Virus record (IMG/VR): IMGVR_UViG_3300036668_000172
Coordinates: 19,750 to 83,749 of that record
DNA: 64,000 nt
From: a virus
Reading direction: 5' to 3' (one strand)
A program made the position numbers and the translations under genes. The notes under the pieces were generated by a model, which saw only the letters and a program-made list of their open reading frames with translations, did not search any database and was not told the origin of the DNA. Shown here in pieces: positions 22,241 through 29,205 of the stretch. The first letter of the stretch is position 1; the number at the start of each line of letters is the position of its first letter.

Positions 22241-22377
22241 TGCTCATCAAATACTATCCAAGGTTCATGCACCCAACGTTTGGAAGCGTAGGCGACCACC
22301 TATGCAAGAGCTGTGCAGGTGAAAGAACTATAAGCGAACCAAGCCCAATGACCAAGTGTGACAACGGTCACAACTAA
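22240..22377 (+). CDS. 45-residue zinc-ribbon-like protein
   Basis: HLCKSCAGE and TKCDNGHN supply CxxC and CxxxH ligand candidates. Coupled to the preceding zinc-ribbon gene by one base. Function unknown. Confidence 0.6.
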   Translation: MLIKYYPRFMHPTFGSVGDHLCKSCAGERTISEPSPMTKCDNGHN

Positions 22378-22393
22378 CGAAGGAGAGTAACTA

Positions 22394-22636
22394 ATGGCAA
22401 CACTTACACCGCTAAGAGAACTAGCACCAAAGATTGAGAGAGAAGGTAGGGGCAAGAGCTGGTATGTATACGCTCAACCCTATGTAGAAGCTATGTATTC
22501 ACTGGATACAGTAGCCGATGATTACTATCAGGACACTGGTTCAAGCATCGTTTCGTATGCACTATCCAACCTTACCTACTGGCGAGGAGAGACAGCTAAA
22601 GAAGTAAAGGCACAACTCAAAGCACACCTAAAGTAA
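22394..22636 (+). CDS. Small protein, unknown
   Basis: 80 residues with GKSWYVYAQPYVEAMYSLDT and a helical end (RGETAKEVKAQLKAHLK). AAGGAG before the ATG. No motif recognised. Confidence 0.65.
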   Translation: MATLTPLRELAPKIEREGRGKSWYVYAQPYVEAMYSLDTVADDYYQDTGSSIVSYALSNLTYWRGETAKEVKAQLKAHLK

Positions 22637-22648
22637 GAGAGACACAAC

Positions 22649-22819
22649 ATGCAACAGTATGAGTTCACAGTTACACAGTCTGAATACGGACTGGTAACCA
22701 TAACTGCACCAACTATAGAAGGTGCTCGTAGACAATTACGAGAGCTATACGAGACAGGTGCTGTTGATTGGCACGATGCAGAAGTTACATTCGAACAATA
22801 CGAAAGAGAGACACGATGA
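22649..22819 (+). CDS. DpnD/PcfM-like small protein
   Basis: 56 residues. YEFTVTQSEYGLVTITAPTI, then EGARRQLRELY, follows the beta-strand, beta-strand, [AS]xxxEA helix pattern of DpnD/PcfM-like proteins. One of at least four similar genes in this operon. Ends with an ATGA overlap. Function of the family is unknown. Confidence 0.6.
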   Translation: MQQYEFTVTQSEYGLVTITAPTIEGARRQLRELYETGAVDWHDAEVTFEQYERETR

Positions 22820-23073
22820 AGCGACTAAGAGAATACATAGAACTACGCAAGCAGCTAATGGCTAGCCCTTATGTGAGTGATGCAGTTAGTAGAGACAGGA
22901 ACAACTTGCTCAAGTTCTTTACGGATAGCCGAAAGCTTGAGACAGCAAAGGTTGTCAAGACATTAGATGGCATCAGATACTCCAAGCCTTGGCCCAAGGG
23001 CACAAGCAATGATGATGCATTCAACCTAGCAATCATGGAAGCAATCACAATCGTAAGACAGGAGATGAGATAA
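22816..23073 (+). CDS. Basic helical protein, unknown
   Basis: 85 residues from the ATG at 22816 (ATGA overlap with the preceding gene; an upstream ATG in frame lies inside that gene). MKRLREYIELRKQLMASPYV is a basic helix; the C-terminal part FNLAIMEAITIVRQEMR is also helical. Function unknown. Confidence 0.65.
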   Translation: MKRLREYIELRKQLMASPYVSDAVSRDRNNLLKFFTDSRKLETAKVVKTLDGIRYSKPWPKGTSNDDAFNLAIMEAITIVRQEMR

Positions 23074-23075
23074 CA

Positions 23076-23285
23076 ATGGCAAGCACATACTCAAACTCAA
23101 GACGTATGGAAGTAACAGAAGCAGGAGTGATGCAGGTAAAGGTGTGGAGGTGCAGCTATTGCTACACCGAGTTCATTCAGAACCCACAGCCTGAACACCA
23201 CTGTGATGACTACCCGATAGATGAACCAGAGTATACCAACCTAGTTGTAAAGCAAGCAGAGTCATACTACCTAAGGAGAAGATGA
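23076..23285 (+). CDS. Small zinc-binding-type protein
   Basis: 69 residues. WRCSYCYTEFIQNPQPEHHC gives CxxC followed by HHC, a single zinc site. The rest is polar with a basic end (YYLRRR). Overlaps the next gene by 4 nt. Confidence 0.65.
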   Translation: MASTYSNSRRMEVTEAGVMQVKVWRCSYCYTEFIQNPQPEHHCDDYPIDEPEYTNLVVKQAESYYLRRR

Positions 23286-23578
23286 TGACAGTTCCAAAGA
23301 GTGTGTTCATACACACACGCCGTTGGCATGATAAGACATGTGGCACTAACTACTTCGCAAGCCGAGTTGAGGTAGGCACAGGTAACTATTACTATGTGCC
23401 ATTTCAGTATGGCTATGAGGAGGCAGACATAGATGCAGTTGTAAAAGTATTACAAAGTGCAGGCTATGAAGTAGAGCGTAAGCAGTTCAATACAACAGGT
23501 GCACCCTTTGACCACTACCGAGTTGCCTACTGGTCAACCAAAAAAGAAACCAAGAGATTAGGAGACGAGAACGCATGA
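23282..23578 (+). CDS. Small alpha/beta protein, unknown
   Basis: 98 residues (start could be the second Met). HTRRWHDKTCGTNYFASRVE, then YYYVPFQYGYEEADIDAVVK, and a C-terminal strand-helix part. It resembles phage proteins built around a compact beta sheet, but no family was recognised. Ends with ATGA overlap. Confidence 0.6.
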   Translation: MMTVPKSVFIHTRRWHDKTCGTNYFASRVEVGTGNYYYVPFQYGYEEADIDAVVKVLQSAGYEVERKQFNTTGAPFDHYRVAYWSTKKETKRLGDENA

Positions 23579-23751
23579 GATACAACGTCACGTTTATAAC
23601 AGACAAAGTAGTGCTTACTACCTCAGTAGAAGCTACCGATGAAGACCAAGCACACGACCAAGCACTAGCCACAGTGTCCTACGAACTAGGGCTGAACCTT
23701 ATACCCATCAGATACCAAGTGGAATACGAAGAGACGGAGGAATACGCATGA
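23575..23751 (+). CDS. DpnD/PcfM-like small protein
   Basis: 58 residues. MRYNVTFITDKVVLTTSVEA, then TDEDQAHDQALATV, is the strand-strand-helix (V.A.deDqAhdqA) pattern of this family, followed by two more strands (PIRYQVEYEE) and an acidic tail. Coupled on both sides by ATGA. Confidence 0.65.
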   Translation: MRYNVTFITDKVVLTTSVEATDEDQAHDQALATVSYELGLNLIPIRYQVEYEETEEYA

Positions 23752-23942
23752 GCTACGAACCAGGAGTAATTACACGAATAAGCAACACCTACACACTGCT
23801 ACAAAGCTACGGTGTGAACGTTTGGTATGGGGAAGCAGGAGATGACACTGACCTAGCCAAGATGACACTAGACAACACGCCCATGGAAGAACTACTTGCT
23901 TACTGCAAGGAGTATGGCTACCTAGAAGAGGAGGAAGTATGA
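23748..23942 (+). CDS. Small acidic protein, unknown
   Basis: 64 residues. ITRISNTYTLLQSYGVNVWY, then LAKMTLDNTPMEELLAYCKEY; acidic end LEEEEV. Probably alpha/beta. Coupled on both sides. Function unknown. Confidence 0.65.
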   Translation: MSYEPGVITRISNTYTLLQSYGVNVWYGEAGDDTDLAKMTLDNTPMEELLAYCKEYGYLEEEEV

Positions 23943-24130
23943 GCGAGACAGCTTACTTTATGAACAAGACACAGGCAGAGATGCTAGCCAACTTGATACA
24001 AGAGACGATGTCGAACAGCTACGAGGACTACCAGAACTATGCAGAGTTACAGCCTGTATACCACGTACTTACAAGAGGGTGGACATTCAAGACACCAGAC
24101 CACGAAGAGAGAATGAGGGAGGGCAAATGA
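23939..24130 (+). CDS. Small acidic helical protein, unknown
   Basis: 63 residues (MSETAYFMNKTQAEMLANLI; later QPVYHVLTRGWTFKTPDHEE). No motif recognised. Ends with ATGA overlap on the next zinc-ribbon gene. Confidence 0.6.
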   Translation: MSETAYFMNKTQAEMLANLIQETMSNSYEDYQNYAELQPVYHVLTRGWTFKTPDHEERMREGK

Positions 24131-24270
24131 TTAAGTATGACAGCGAAGTCTGCTACCAGTGTGAAGCCAATGAAGTATCTGTGCCTGTAGGTACAGTGCA
24201 CCCATTGTGTGGAGAGTGTGAGAACGAGTTCGATAGCTGGTTCTCTCAGCAACTTATACAACTGGGCTGA
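24127..24270 (+). CDS. 47-residue zinc-ribbon protein
   Basis: Start chosen at 24127 because it overlaps the previous stop (ATGA); the frame extends upstream inside that gene. SEVCYQCEANEVSVPVGTVH followed by PLCGECENEF gives paired CxxC knuckles. Last gene before the first tRNA-like RNA element. Confidence 0.7.
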   Translation: MIKYDSEVCYQCEANEVSVPVGTVHPLCGECENEFDSWFSQQLIQLG

Positions 24271-24294
24271 CAGCAAGCCCCAACACAAACAAAC

Positions 24295-24354
24295 GCCCGA
24301 ATAGCATACGTATAGGTGCAAGTCCTATACGGGCACGAGTAGTAACCGCTACTT
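24295..24354 (+). ncRNA. tRNA-minihelix-like leader element, copy 1
   Basis: GCCC (24295-24298), 11 nt, GTATAGG/CCTATAC closing the heptaloop TGCAAGT (24310-24330), then GGGC (24331-24334) stacked directly on it: an 11-bp coaxial stem with a T-loop, like a tRNA acceptor plus T arm. ACGA follows, then a second stem GTAG..CTAC region (AGTAG/CTACT around TAACCG, 24338-24353). The element sits 21 nt before an ATG. Copy 2 at 27742-27800 keeps the loops and changes both sides of every stem. Confidence 0.65.
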
Positions 24355-24374
24355 ATACATGAAAGGAATAACGC

Positions 24375-24545
24375 ATGAAAGATTACACCGTTAGTATCTA
24401 CGAAAAAGTTGCTCACATTGTAGATGTACAAGCTGACTCAGAAGATGAAGCATACGACAAAGCCTATGAAGTTATCTCTCTAGGTAAGCCCTATGACATC
24501 GAAGCTGTGGAGTTCACTGGTGAGTGGAAAGCGGAAGAGGCATAA
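24375..24545 (+). CDS. DpnD/PcfM-like small protein
   Basis: 56 residues behind the first tRNA-like element, with AAAGGAA before the ATG. YTVSIYEKVAHIVDVQADSE, then DEAYDKAYEVIS, is the clearest DpnD/PcfM-like pattern in the operon (V.V.A.SeeEA). Acidic. Function unknown. Confidence 0.7.
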   Translation: MKDYTVSIYEKVAHIVDVQADSEDEAYDKAYEVISLGKPYDIEAVEFTGEWKAEEA

Positions 24546-24548
24546 CGC

Positions 24549-24686
24549 ATGAACGAATGGACAGTATGGGTAGGTGGTGGAGAAGTCAATGACCACCTAC
24601 TTACCTTTGAAGAAGCCTCAGAAGTACTAGAAGAGTACAAGCAAAGAGGTTACGAAGATGCAACTATAGAGAGGATAAAAGAATGA
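24549..24686 (+). CDS. 45-residue acidic protein
   Basis: MNEWTVWVGGGEVNDHLLTF, then EEASEVLEEYKQRGY: two strands and a helix, like a shortened member of the neighbouring family (T.EEA...). Starts 3 nt after the preceding gene and ends with ATGA overlap. Confidence 0.6.
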   Translation: MNEWTVWVGGGEVNDHLLTFEEASEVLEEYKQRGYEDATIERIKE

Positions 24687-24862
24687 AAAAGTATGTAACA
24701 GACGTAACAATCAGCGTGACAGTAGACGCTAAGGATACAGAGAATGCGTGGAGGCAAATAAACCAGCTTGCAATCGCTCTAAGAGACCTCGCTGAAGCAA
24801 TGGATTACAACTCAGAGCTTCAGGACATAGAGGAGCCAGAAGAGATAGAGGAGGAAAACTAA
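24683..24862 (+). CDS. Small acidic protein, family-like
   Basis: 59 residues. MKKYVTDVTISVTVDAKDTE, then NAWRQINQLAIAL: the same strand-strand-helix layout (V.V.A.d.enA) as its neighbours, with a Glu-rich tail (EEPEEIEEEN). Coupled on both sides (ATGA, TAATG). Confidence 0.65.
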   Translation: MKKYVTDVTISVTVDAKDTENAWRQINQLAIALRDLAEAMDYNSELQDIEEPEEIEEEN

Positions 24863-25065
24863 TGCCAGAAGAGAAATGGGTTACCGTAGCTTATCACGAT
24901 GAGCCAGAAGACGAGCTAATGGTATTCGTATCCATTGACAAAAAATGGATAGAAGGAGAAGACGATGACAACATCTTTTTCTACTTTGATACGCAAGAAG
25001 AATACGAGAACGCAAAACAAATAGACAACGGACTAGAGTTCCGCATACTAAAGGAGGAGAACTAA
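24862..25065 (+). CDS. Small acidic protein, unknown
   Basis: 67 residues, strongly acidic beta-rich sequence (WVTVAYHDEPEDELMVFVSI; DNIFFYFDTQEEYENAKQI). No named family. TAATG overlaps on both sides; AGGAGG-type sites precede several genes here. Confidence 0.65.
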   Translation: MPEEKWVTVAYHDEPEDELMVFVSIDKKWIEGEDDDNIFFYFDTQEEYENAKQIDNGLEFRILKEEN

Positions 25066-25259
25066 TGAGCAAGGTTATTAGAGCAAGCATTGTTTTTGAA
25101 TACTTGGTGGATGGGGATGAAGTCCTAAGTGAACTTACACCCGAAGAACAAATTGAGTATGTCAAAGAAAATGTCGTAGAAGACATAATGTCTATGGGTT
25201 TTGGGAATTCTGATTCCTTACTAGCCGCAATTGAAATCAAAGTGTTAGAGGAGGACTAA
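25065..25259 (+). CDS. Small acidic protein, unknown
   Basis: 64 residues. SKVIRASIVFEYLVDGDEVL, then LTPEEQIEYVKENVVEDIMS: strand and helix pattern as in the neighbouring family, acidic end. Overlaps the upstream stop by one base. Confidence 0.6.
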   Translation: MSKVIRASIVFEYLVDGDEVLSELTPEEQIEYVKENVVEDIMSMGFGNSDSLLAAIEIKVLEED

Positions 25260-25260
25260 G

Positions 25261-25455
25261 ATGCCAAATTATTTAGCGCATTATTCAGTAGGTGAATACG
25301 GAAAAGTATGGTTCAAAGCGGATTCGTTTGAACACGCGGAGAAGTTACTTGCAGAGGTGTTGGAAGGTGAAATGCTATTCGATGACTTGCCTAACATGGC
25401 AACCAAGCCGAAAGGCGATGAGCTAGAGATTGAAGGCTTGGAGGAGTTGCCCTAA
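25261..25455 (+). CDS. Small acidic protein, family-like
   Basis: 64 residues. YLAHYSVGEYGKVWFKADSF, then EHAEKLLAEVLEGE: the strand-strand-helix (V.F.AdsfehAekl) layout again. GAGGA precedes the ATG and the stop shares a base with the next gene. Confidence 0.65.
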   Translation: MPNYLAHYSVGEYGKVWFKADSFEHAEKLLAEVLEGEMLFDDLPNMATKPKGDELEIEGLEELP

Positions 25456-25553
25456 TGGATTGCCCAAGGCACGAAGGAAGCTACGATTGCACACCATTTT
25501 GTAACCTATGCGAGGGCAACCAAGAATACGAAACTAAGGAGATAACTAAATGA
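25455..25553 (+). CDS. 32-residue cysteine-rich peptide
   Basis: MDCPRHEGSYDCTPFCNLCE: CxxxH, C, CxxC provide a plausible single zinc site in a very short chain. Coupled upstream (TAATG) and downstream (ATGA). Confidence 0.55.
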   Translation: MDCPRHEGSYDCTPFCNLCEGNQEYETKEITK

Positions 25554-25756
25554 CCAAATGGATAGAGAACGAGCACGCTGAAGCAGAAGCAAACTTAGAG
25601 TATCAACGACAAGCAATTGCTAGGGGTGGTGGAAGCGTTAGCGAACTAGATTATGCAATTGGATACCTAGACGCAATAACTAACGCTTGGAACGAAGAGT
25701 CTGGAATGCCCCAACACAAACAAACCATAGAACACCCAACTAAGGAGGAAAACTAA
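25550..25756 (+). CDS. Small helical acidic protein, unknown
   Basis: 68 residues, mostly helix (NEHAEAEANLEYQRQAIARG; VSELDYAIGYLDAITNAWNE). Its end PQHKQTIEH is encoded by a 30-bp sequence repeated exactly at 27486. Coupled on both sides. Confidence 0.6.
   Translation: MTKWIENEHAEAEANLEYQRQAIARGGGSVSELDYAIGYLDAITNAWNEESGMPQHKQTIEHPTKEEN
25707..25736 (+). repeat. 30-bp exact direct repeat, copy 1
   Basis: TGCCCCAACACAAACAAACC plus ten bases, identical to 27486-27515, 1.8 kb downstream. Its first 17 bases from CCCC recur at 24278-24294, and the core CAACACAAAC recurs near 29809, 31311 and 32474. Confidence 0.75.
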
Positions 25757-25965
25757 TGAGCAAGCAAGTTCACTTTGTAATAGCAGTAGACGTAGACACT
25801 AAAGAAATTTACATAGACGACGATACCTATTCGGCAAGGTTTGATGAGGAACAAGGCTACTTTGACACCGATACAGAAAGTTGGAAAGCAGACGACGACC
25901 AATCTTTCTATAATCAAGCACTAGAGATACTAAACACTAAGGGAAAGGTATGCGGACAATGTTAG
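25756..25965 (+). CDS. Small acidic protein, unknown
   Basis: 69 residues. HFVIAVDVDTKEIYIDDDTY and an Asp-rich middle suggest an exposed beta hairpin; ends KVCGQC. AAGGAGG lies just before the ATG. Function unknown. Confidence 0.6.
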   Translation: MSKQVHFVIAVDVDTKEIYIDDDTYSARFDEEQGYFDTDTESWKADDDQSFYNQALEILNTKGKVCGQC

Positions 25966-26168
25966 ATAACAGCACTAAAGGCTTAGAGCCAGCCACACTA
26001 ACAGGCTCAGAGTTGGAAGATGAAGACACAATCGTATGGCAGTCAACACTTACTCAAGAGATGGTAGAGCACATGTCTGAAAAAGACTTGAGCAACCTAA
26101 TCGAAGAGCTAGACAGTGCAGTAGAAGACATCTGCACACAGTATGACGAAGACATGAGTGGGCTTTAA
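25950..26168 (+). CDS. Small acidic protein, unknown
   Basis: 72 residues (69 if the third-downstream ATG at 25959 is used; AAAGG is 10 nt from that one). Acidic helix DLSNLIEELDSAVEDICTQY at the end. Overlaps the previous gene by 16 nt. Confidence 0.55.
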   Translation: MRTMLDNSTKGLEPATLTGSELEDEDTIVWQSTLTQEMVEHMSEKDLSNLIEELDSAVEDICTQYDEDMSGL

Positions 26169-26173
26169 GAGCT

Positions 26174-26311
26174 GTGGAAATCAGCAGGCACTATGCACAC
26201 GAGATTGTAGTAGCACAGTACTCAGACCTCAACGGTGTAGCCGTGAATTTCTCAATAGAGTGTCTAGACTGCGACGAAGTAATAGCCGACCAAGACGAAC
26301 CAACTAACTAA
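26174..26311 (+). CDS. 45-residue protein with GTG start
   Basis: GTG at 26174, TAA at 26311. FSIECLDCDEVIADQDEPTN contains one CxxC; the first part EIVVAQYSDLNGVAVNFSIE is beta-like. Only a weak AGAG precedes the start, but the frame fills the space between two coupled genes and has coding-like composition. Confidence 0.55.
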   Translation: MEISRHYAHEIVVAQYSDLNGVAVNFSIECLDCDEVIADQDEPTN

Positions 26312-26323
26312 GGAGGAAAGACC

Positions 26324-26554
26324 ATGAGCAGCTTATGGAAGAGTAAAAAGAAAGACCTATCAGGTAAGTTCACTATCACCTACAGCATCACGTACAACAT
26401 GAGCAAGAAGTCACTACGTAAGGACTTCCTTGAGTGGTGTGACGATTACAAGCCAACCGTTAAAGCATTGAACGATTGGTTGTCAGACAGATTCATTGAC
26501 CCTATAGCAGTAGACCCTAAGGCAACACTAACGATAACTAAGGAGAGTAACTAA
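26324..26554 (+). CDS. Small basic protein, unknown
   Basis: 76 residues, basic (MSSLWKSKKKDLSGKFTITY) with a helical middle (KDFLEWCDDY). AGGAGG 7 nt before the ATG. Coupled to the next gene by TAATG. Confidence 0.6.
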   Translation: MSSLWKSKKKDLSGKFTITYSITYNMSKKSLRKDFLEWCDDYKPTVKALNDWLSDRFIDPIAVDPKATLTITKESN

Positions 26555-27078
26555 TGGGATTAGACATGTACCTAGAAGCACGTAAGTATATAAACCGCAT
26601 AGATTGGAAGACCGTACCACAGGGCAAGTTAGCTGACGGAGCTACCCTTGACGACTACGTATCACAAGAGTTCAAAGAAGTACAAGAGATGTTTCCTACA
26701 AAGCTTACTAAGCACGCTGAAGGCGGAAGCACAGTAAGTGTCAACATAGGTTACTGGCGCAAGGCTAACCAAATACACAACTGGTTCGTAACGAATGTTC
26801 AAGATGGGAAAGACAACTGTGAGCCACATCAAGTAAGTGTCACTGAGCTAAGCCAGCTGGTGTCTAGTATAGACACCGTACTAGCTGGAGACATAGAGAC
26901 TGCTAAACGAGAGCTGCCCGTATTAGCAGGGTCCTTCTTTGGTAACTACGATGAAGAAGAAGGCTACAACCTGTACTACTACGAAGAGCTGACCACTACC
27001 AAGGAGATGTTGGAAGACATCATCGCCGCAAGAGTTGAGGGCGACGGTTACGACATGTACTACCAGTCAAGCTGGTAA
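26554..27078 (+). CDS. Conserved MGLDMYL-type phage protein
   Basis: 174 residues starting MGLDMYLEARKYI and containing NIGYWRKANQIHNWFVTNVQ, the two signatures of a widespread phage and bacterial family without a known function. The C-terminal half is acidic and Tyr-rich. Its conservation suggests a useful host-interaction role; any enzyme name would be a guess. Confidence 0.75.
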   Translation: MGLDMYLEARKYINRIDWKTVPQGKLADGATLDDYVSQEFKEVQEMFPTKLTKHAEGGSTVSVNIGYWRKANQIHNWFVTNVQDGKDNCEPHQVSVTELSQLVSSIDTVLAGDIETAKRELPVLAGSFFGNYDEEEGYNLYYYEELTTTKEMLEDIIAARVEGDGYDMYYQSSW

Positions 27079-27105
27079 TAACCAAACACAACGAAAGGAA
27101 TACTA

Positions 27106-27444
27106 ATGAACGCTATAACAATCCCTTACAAGATAGAAGACAAAGAGTTCTGGTCAAGCATCCTAGGTAGTACAGAGTTCACCGAAGAGTGGTGGCTCAA
27201 GATTCACTATGAGGACGACACTAGTTGGGAGTATCCAGGAGCTATACAAGTGACTGCACTAGATGGAGACAACAAGCCAGTTACTAAGAGACTTACATTA
27301 GATGACCTGCTGGTTGCATACATCTTTGCAGTGACACGTGAGTATGGTCACTGTGGTGCACTAGTAGACATACAAGACATGGACTCATGCGCCAGTGACA
27401 TAGTGCTGCAGATAGCAATGTTCGGAGATGTTATCTATGGATAG
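27106..27444 (+). CDS. Small alpha/beta protein, unknown
   Basis: 112 residues, beta-rich then helical (WLKIHYEDDTSWEYPGAIQV; LTLDDLLVAYIFAVTREYGH). Its N-terminus MNAITIP and leader resemble those of the first operon gene (21171). AAAGGA before the ATG. Confidence 0.6.
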   Translation: MNAITIPYKIEDKEFWSSILGSTEFTEEWWLKIHYEDDTSWEYPGAIQVTALDGDNKPVTKRLTLDDLLVAYIFAVTREYGHCGALVDIQDMDSCASDIVLQIAMFGDVIYG

Positions 27445-27613
27445 TAAGCGTGTGAAGTTCTTACTACGTGGAGCAAAGCAAACACTGCCCCAACACAAAC
27501 AAACCATAGAACACCTATGGATACGTAAGAAAACAATTTTGCGTATCATGACCGAGGCCTATAACATGGGCAGAGAGGATGAACATGGAATTCAAACAGA
27601 CCCTAATGTGTGA
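27437..27613 (+). CDS. Small basic protein carrying the repeat
   Basis: 58 residues from the ATG at 27437, preferred because GGAG is 9 nt upstream; an ATG at 27428 is in frame. KQTLPQHKQTIEHLWIRKKT shares PQHKQTIEH with the 25550-25756 gene through the 30-bp DNA repeat. Overlaps neighbours by 8 and 29 nt. Confidence 0.5.
   Translation: MDSKRVKFLLRGAKQTLPQHKQTIEHLWIRKKTILRIMTEAYNMGREDEHGIQTDPNV
27486..27515 (+). repeat. 30-bp exact direct repeat, copy 2
   Basis: Identical to 25707-25736, in the same reading frame of another gene. The sequence is C/A-rich and cannot fold on itself. Confidence 0.75.
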
Positions 27614-27734
27614 AGAGTGCTTTGCACACTACACCGATACAGACCCCAAGCACGTATGCGGAGAGAATGGTGAATACGTAGTGTTCCCATTTGAATTGTA
27701 CGGCCCCGAAGCGCTTTGGGATAGCGAGTACTAG
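27585..27734 (+). CDS. 49-residue zinc-type protein
   Basis: TLMCEECFAHYTDTDPKHVC supplies CxxC, H and C. ATG at 27585 lies within the end of the previous gene (29-nt overlap) and the frame ends 7 nt before the second tRNA-like element. Function unknown. Confidence 0.6.
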   Translation: MEFKQTLMCEECFAHYTDTDPKHVCGENGEYVVFPFELYGPEALWDSEY

Positions 27735-27741
27735 CACCATA

Positions 27742-27800
27742 GCCAGACCAGCAGACACCTAGGTGCAAGTCCTAGGCTGGCACGACTAGCAACCGCTAGT
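27742..27800 (+). ncRNA. tRNA-minihelix-like leader element, copy 2
   Basis: GCCAG (27742-27746), 11 nt, CCTAGG/CCTAGG closing TGCAAGT (27758-27776), CTGGC (27777-27781), then ACGA and a second stem ACTAG/CTAGT around CAACCG (27785-27800). Every stem differs in sequence from copy 1 at 24295 yet remains paired, while the T-like loop, the 11-nt spacer, ACGA and the AACCG loop are kept. It precedes the MoxR-type ATPase gene (ATG 27820) with ATGAAAGGAA in both copies. Confidence 0.65.
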
Positions 27801-27819
27801 TATTTATGAAAGGAAATTC

Positions 27820-29181
27820 ATGTACGCAACACTTATACTCAGCCAGTCTCCTTACGGTGTAAGACAGACTGCTATCATCCCTACGCCATCAGGCGAAGTA
27901 AGAATAATGTACCGCTGTGGCTTTGGTCGTGGCTTAGGTGCAACTTGGATAGAGACTGCACCTGATGTAGATGCAATGCAAGAGCTCACACTCAATGCAC
28001 CTGTGTCTTTGCTTATGACAGGAGCGCACTTACGTGACGTAGACTTCCTAGGTCGTACGCCAAACAACGTGCTACAAGCACTAGGTAAGCGCATCAGTAC
28101 TAGCTTTGTCCCTAGTGTAGCTACCTTGCAAGAGGTGCACGACACAGTTATGTCACTTGCAACTACCAACCCTGTGTCCCTCAGCAAGTTTGCACACAAG
28201 CAGATGACTGTTGTCACAGTGCCACCAGTAGTAGCACCTGTATTACAAGCTGTAATAGAGCCTGTAGTACAAGATGTACCAGAGCCGATTGCAGAGGTAG
28301 ACCAGCTAGTTGTACCGACGCTATCCGCTAATCCTGCAAGCTCCACTGCACGTAGCCTCAACATCCTCAATGTTCCAGAAGTTACCAGCTATCACGAACG
28401 TACCTTCGAGGACATTCCAGAGACCAAGGTGTACGACGTAGCTACCAAGACACAGCAAGCTGTGTTGCTTACAGGTGATGCAGGTACAGGCAAGACATCC
28501 AGTGCACGTAACTGTGCCGCTAGGCGTCAAGTACCGTTTGTAGTTATCGAGTGCACTCAGCAGATTGACAGCTCAATCATTCAAGGTAGGTTCGTACCAG
28601 AGGAAGACGGCAAGTCAGTCAAGTGGGTATACAGCCAACTAGCTACAGCAGTACAGCAGCCTTCTGTAATCCTGTTCAATGAGCTGACACGTATGTCTCC
28701 CAAGTCTGCTTCGTTGTTCTTGCGACTATTGCAAGAGCGTGAGTTGTTCATCGAGCCATTCAATGAAGTAATCAAGCTACATCCTGAGTGCCTCATCATT
28801 GCAGATGCCAACGTAGGTACGTCATACAACGGCACCATGAGACAAGACGGTGCACTCATTGACCGCTTCAACATCAAGCTCAACTTTGTTTACGATGCAG
28901 ACCTTGAAGCTAAGTTCCTTCCATACCCTGCACTGCTTGCGTTTGCTACAGGTATCCGCAAAGCATCAGCGCTAGGTATGGAAGACTTCAGTACTCCAAT
29001 GTCTACTAGGTTGTTACAGAACTTTGCAATGCATGCCAACCACTTCAGTTGGGACTTTGCAGTTGCTAGGTTGCTTGCTAACTTCCCTACCGATACCAAT
29101 GAGCGTGATGCAGTCAAGATGCGTCTTGATGCAGATGCCCCACGTATTGCCCAAGACTTCGGTGTTACTTTAAACCGATAG
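27820..29181 (+). CDS. MoxR-like AAA+ ATPase
   Basis: 453 residues. An N-terminal 180-residue part of unknown fold is followed by a AAA+ core: Walker A GDAGTGKT (219-226), Walker B-like VILFNELTR (about 283-291), sensor-1 IIADAN and a DRFN arginine. The usual Walker B Asp is Asn here, which is seen in some MoxR/CobS relatives and could alter hydrolysis. It pairs with the VWA/HExxH gene 24 nt downstream, as MoxR, CobS and RavA ATPases pair with VWA proteins, and probably remodels a partner complex. Confidence 0.8.
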   Translation: MYATLILSQSPYGVRQTAIIPTPSGEVRIMYRCGFGRGLGATWIETAPDVDAMQELTLNAPVSLLMTGAHLRDVDFLGRTPNNVLQALGKRISTSFVPSVATLQEVHDTVMSLATTNPVSLSKFAHKQMTVVTVPPVVAPVLQAVIEPVVQDVPEPIAEVDQLVVPTLSANPASSTARSLNILNVPEVTSYHERTFEDIPETKVYDVATKTQQAVLLTGDAGTGKTSSARNCAARRQVPFVVIECTQQIDSSIIQGRFVPEEDGKSVKWVYSQLATAVQQPSVILFNELTRMSPKSASLFLRLLQERELFIEPFNEVIKLHPECLIIADANVGTSYNGTMRQDGALIDRFNIKLNFVYDADLEAKFLPYPALLAFATGIRKASALGMEDFSTPMSTRLLQNFAMHANHFSWDFAVARLLANFPTDTNERDAVKMRLDADAPRIAQDFGVTLNR

Positions 29182-29205
29182 CCAACCCAAAGATAGGAGA
29201 GCACA

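Noticed and set aside
24295-24354. Guanidine-II or other named riboswitch, because of ACGA
   Set aside because: Guanidine-II has ACGR in hairpin loops; here ACGA is single-stranded between stems. No known class matched from memory.
27852-28370. 172-residue minus-strand frame in the ATPase gene
   Set aside because: Antisense shadow of the MoxR-like N-terminal region; low-complexity Thr/Ser/Cys sequence.
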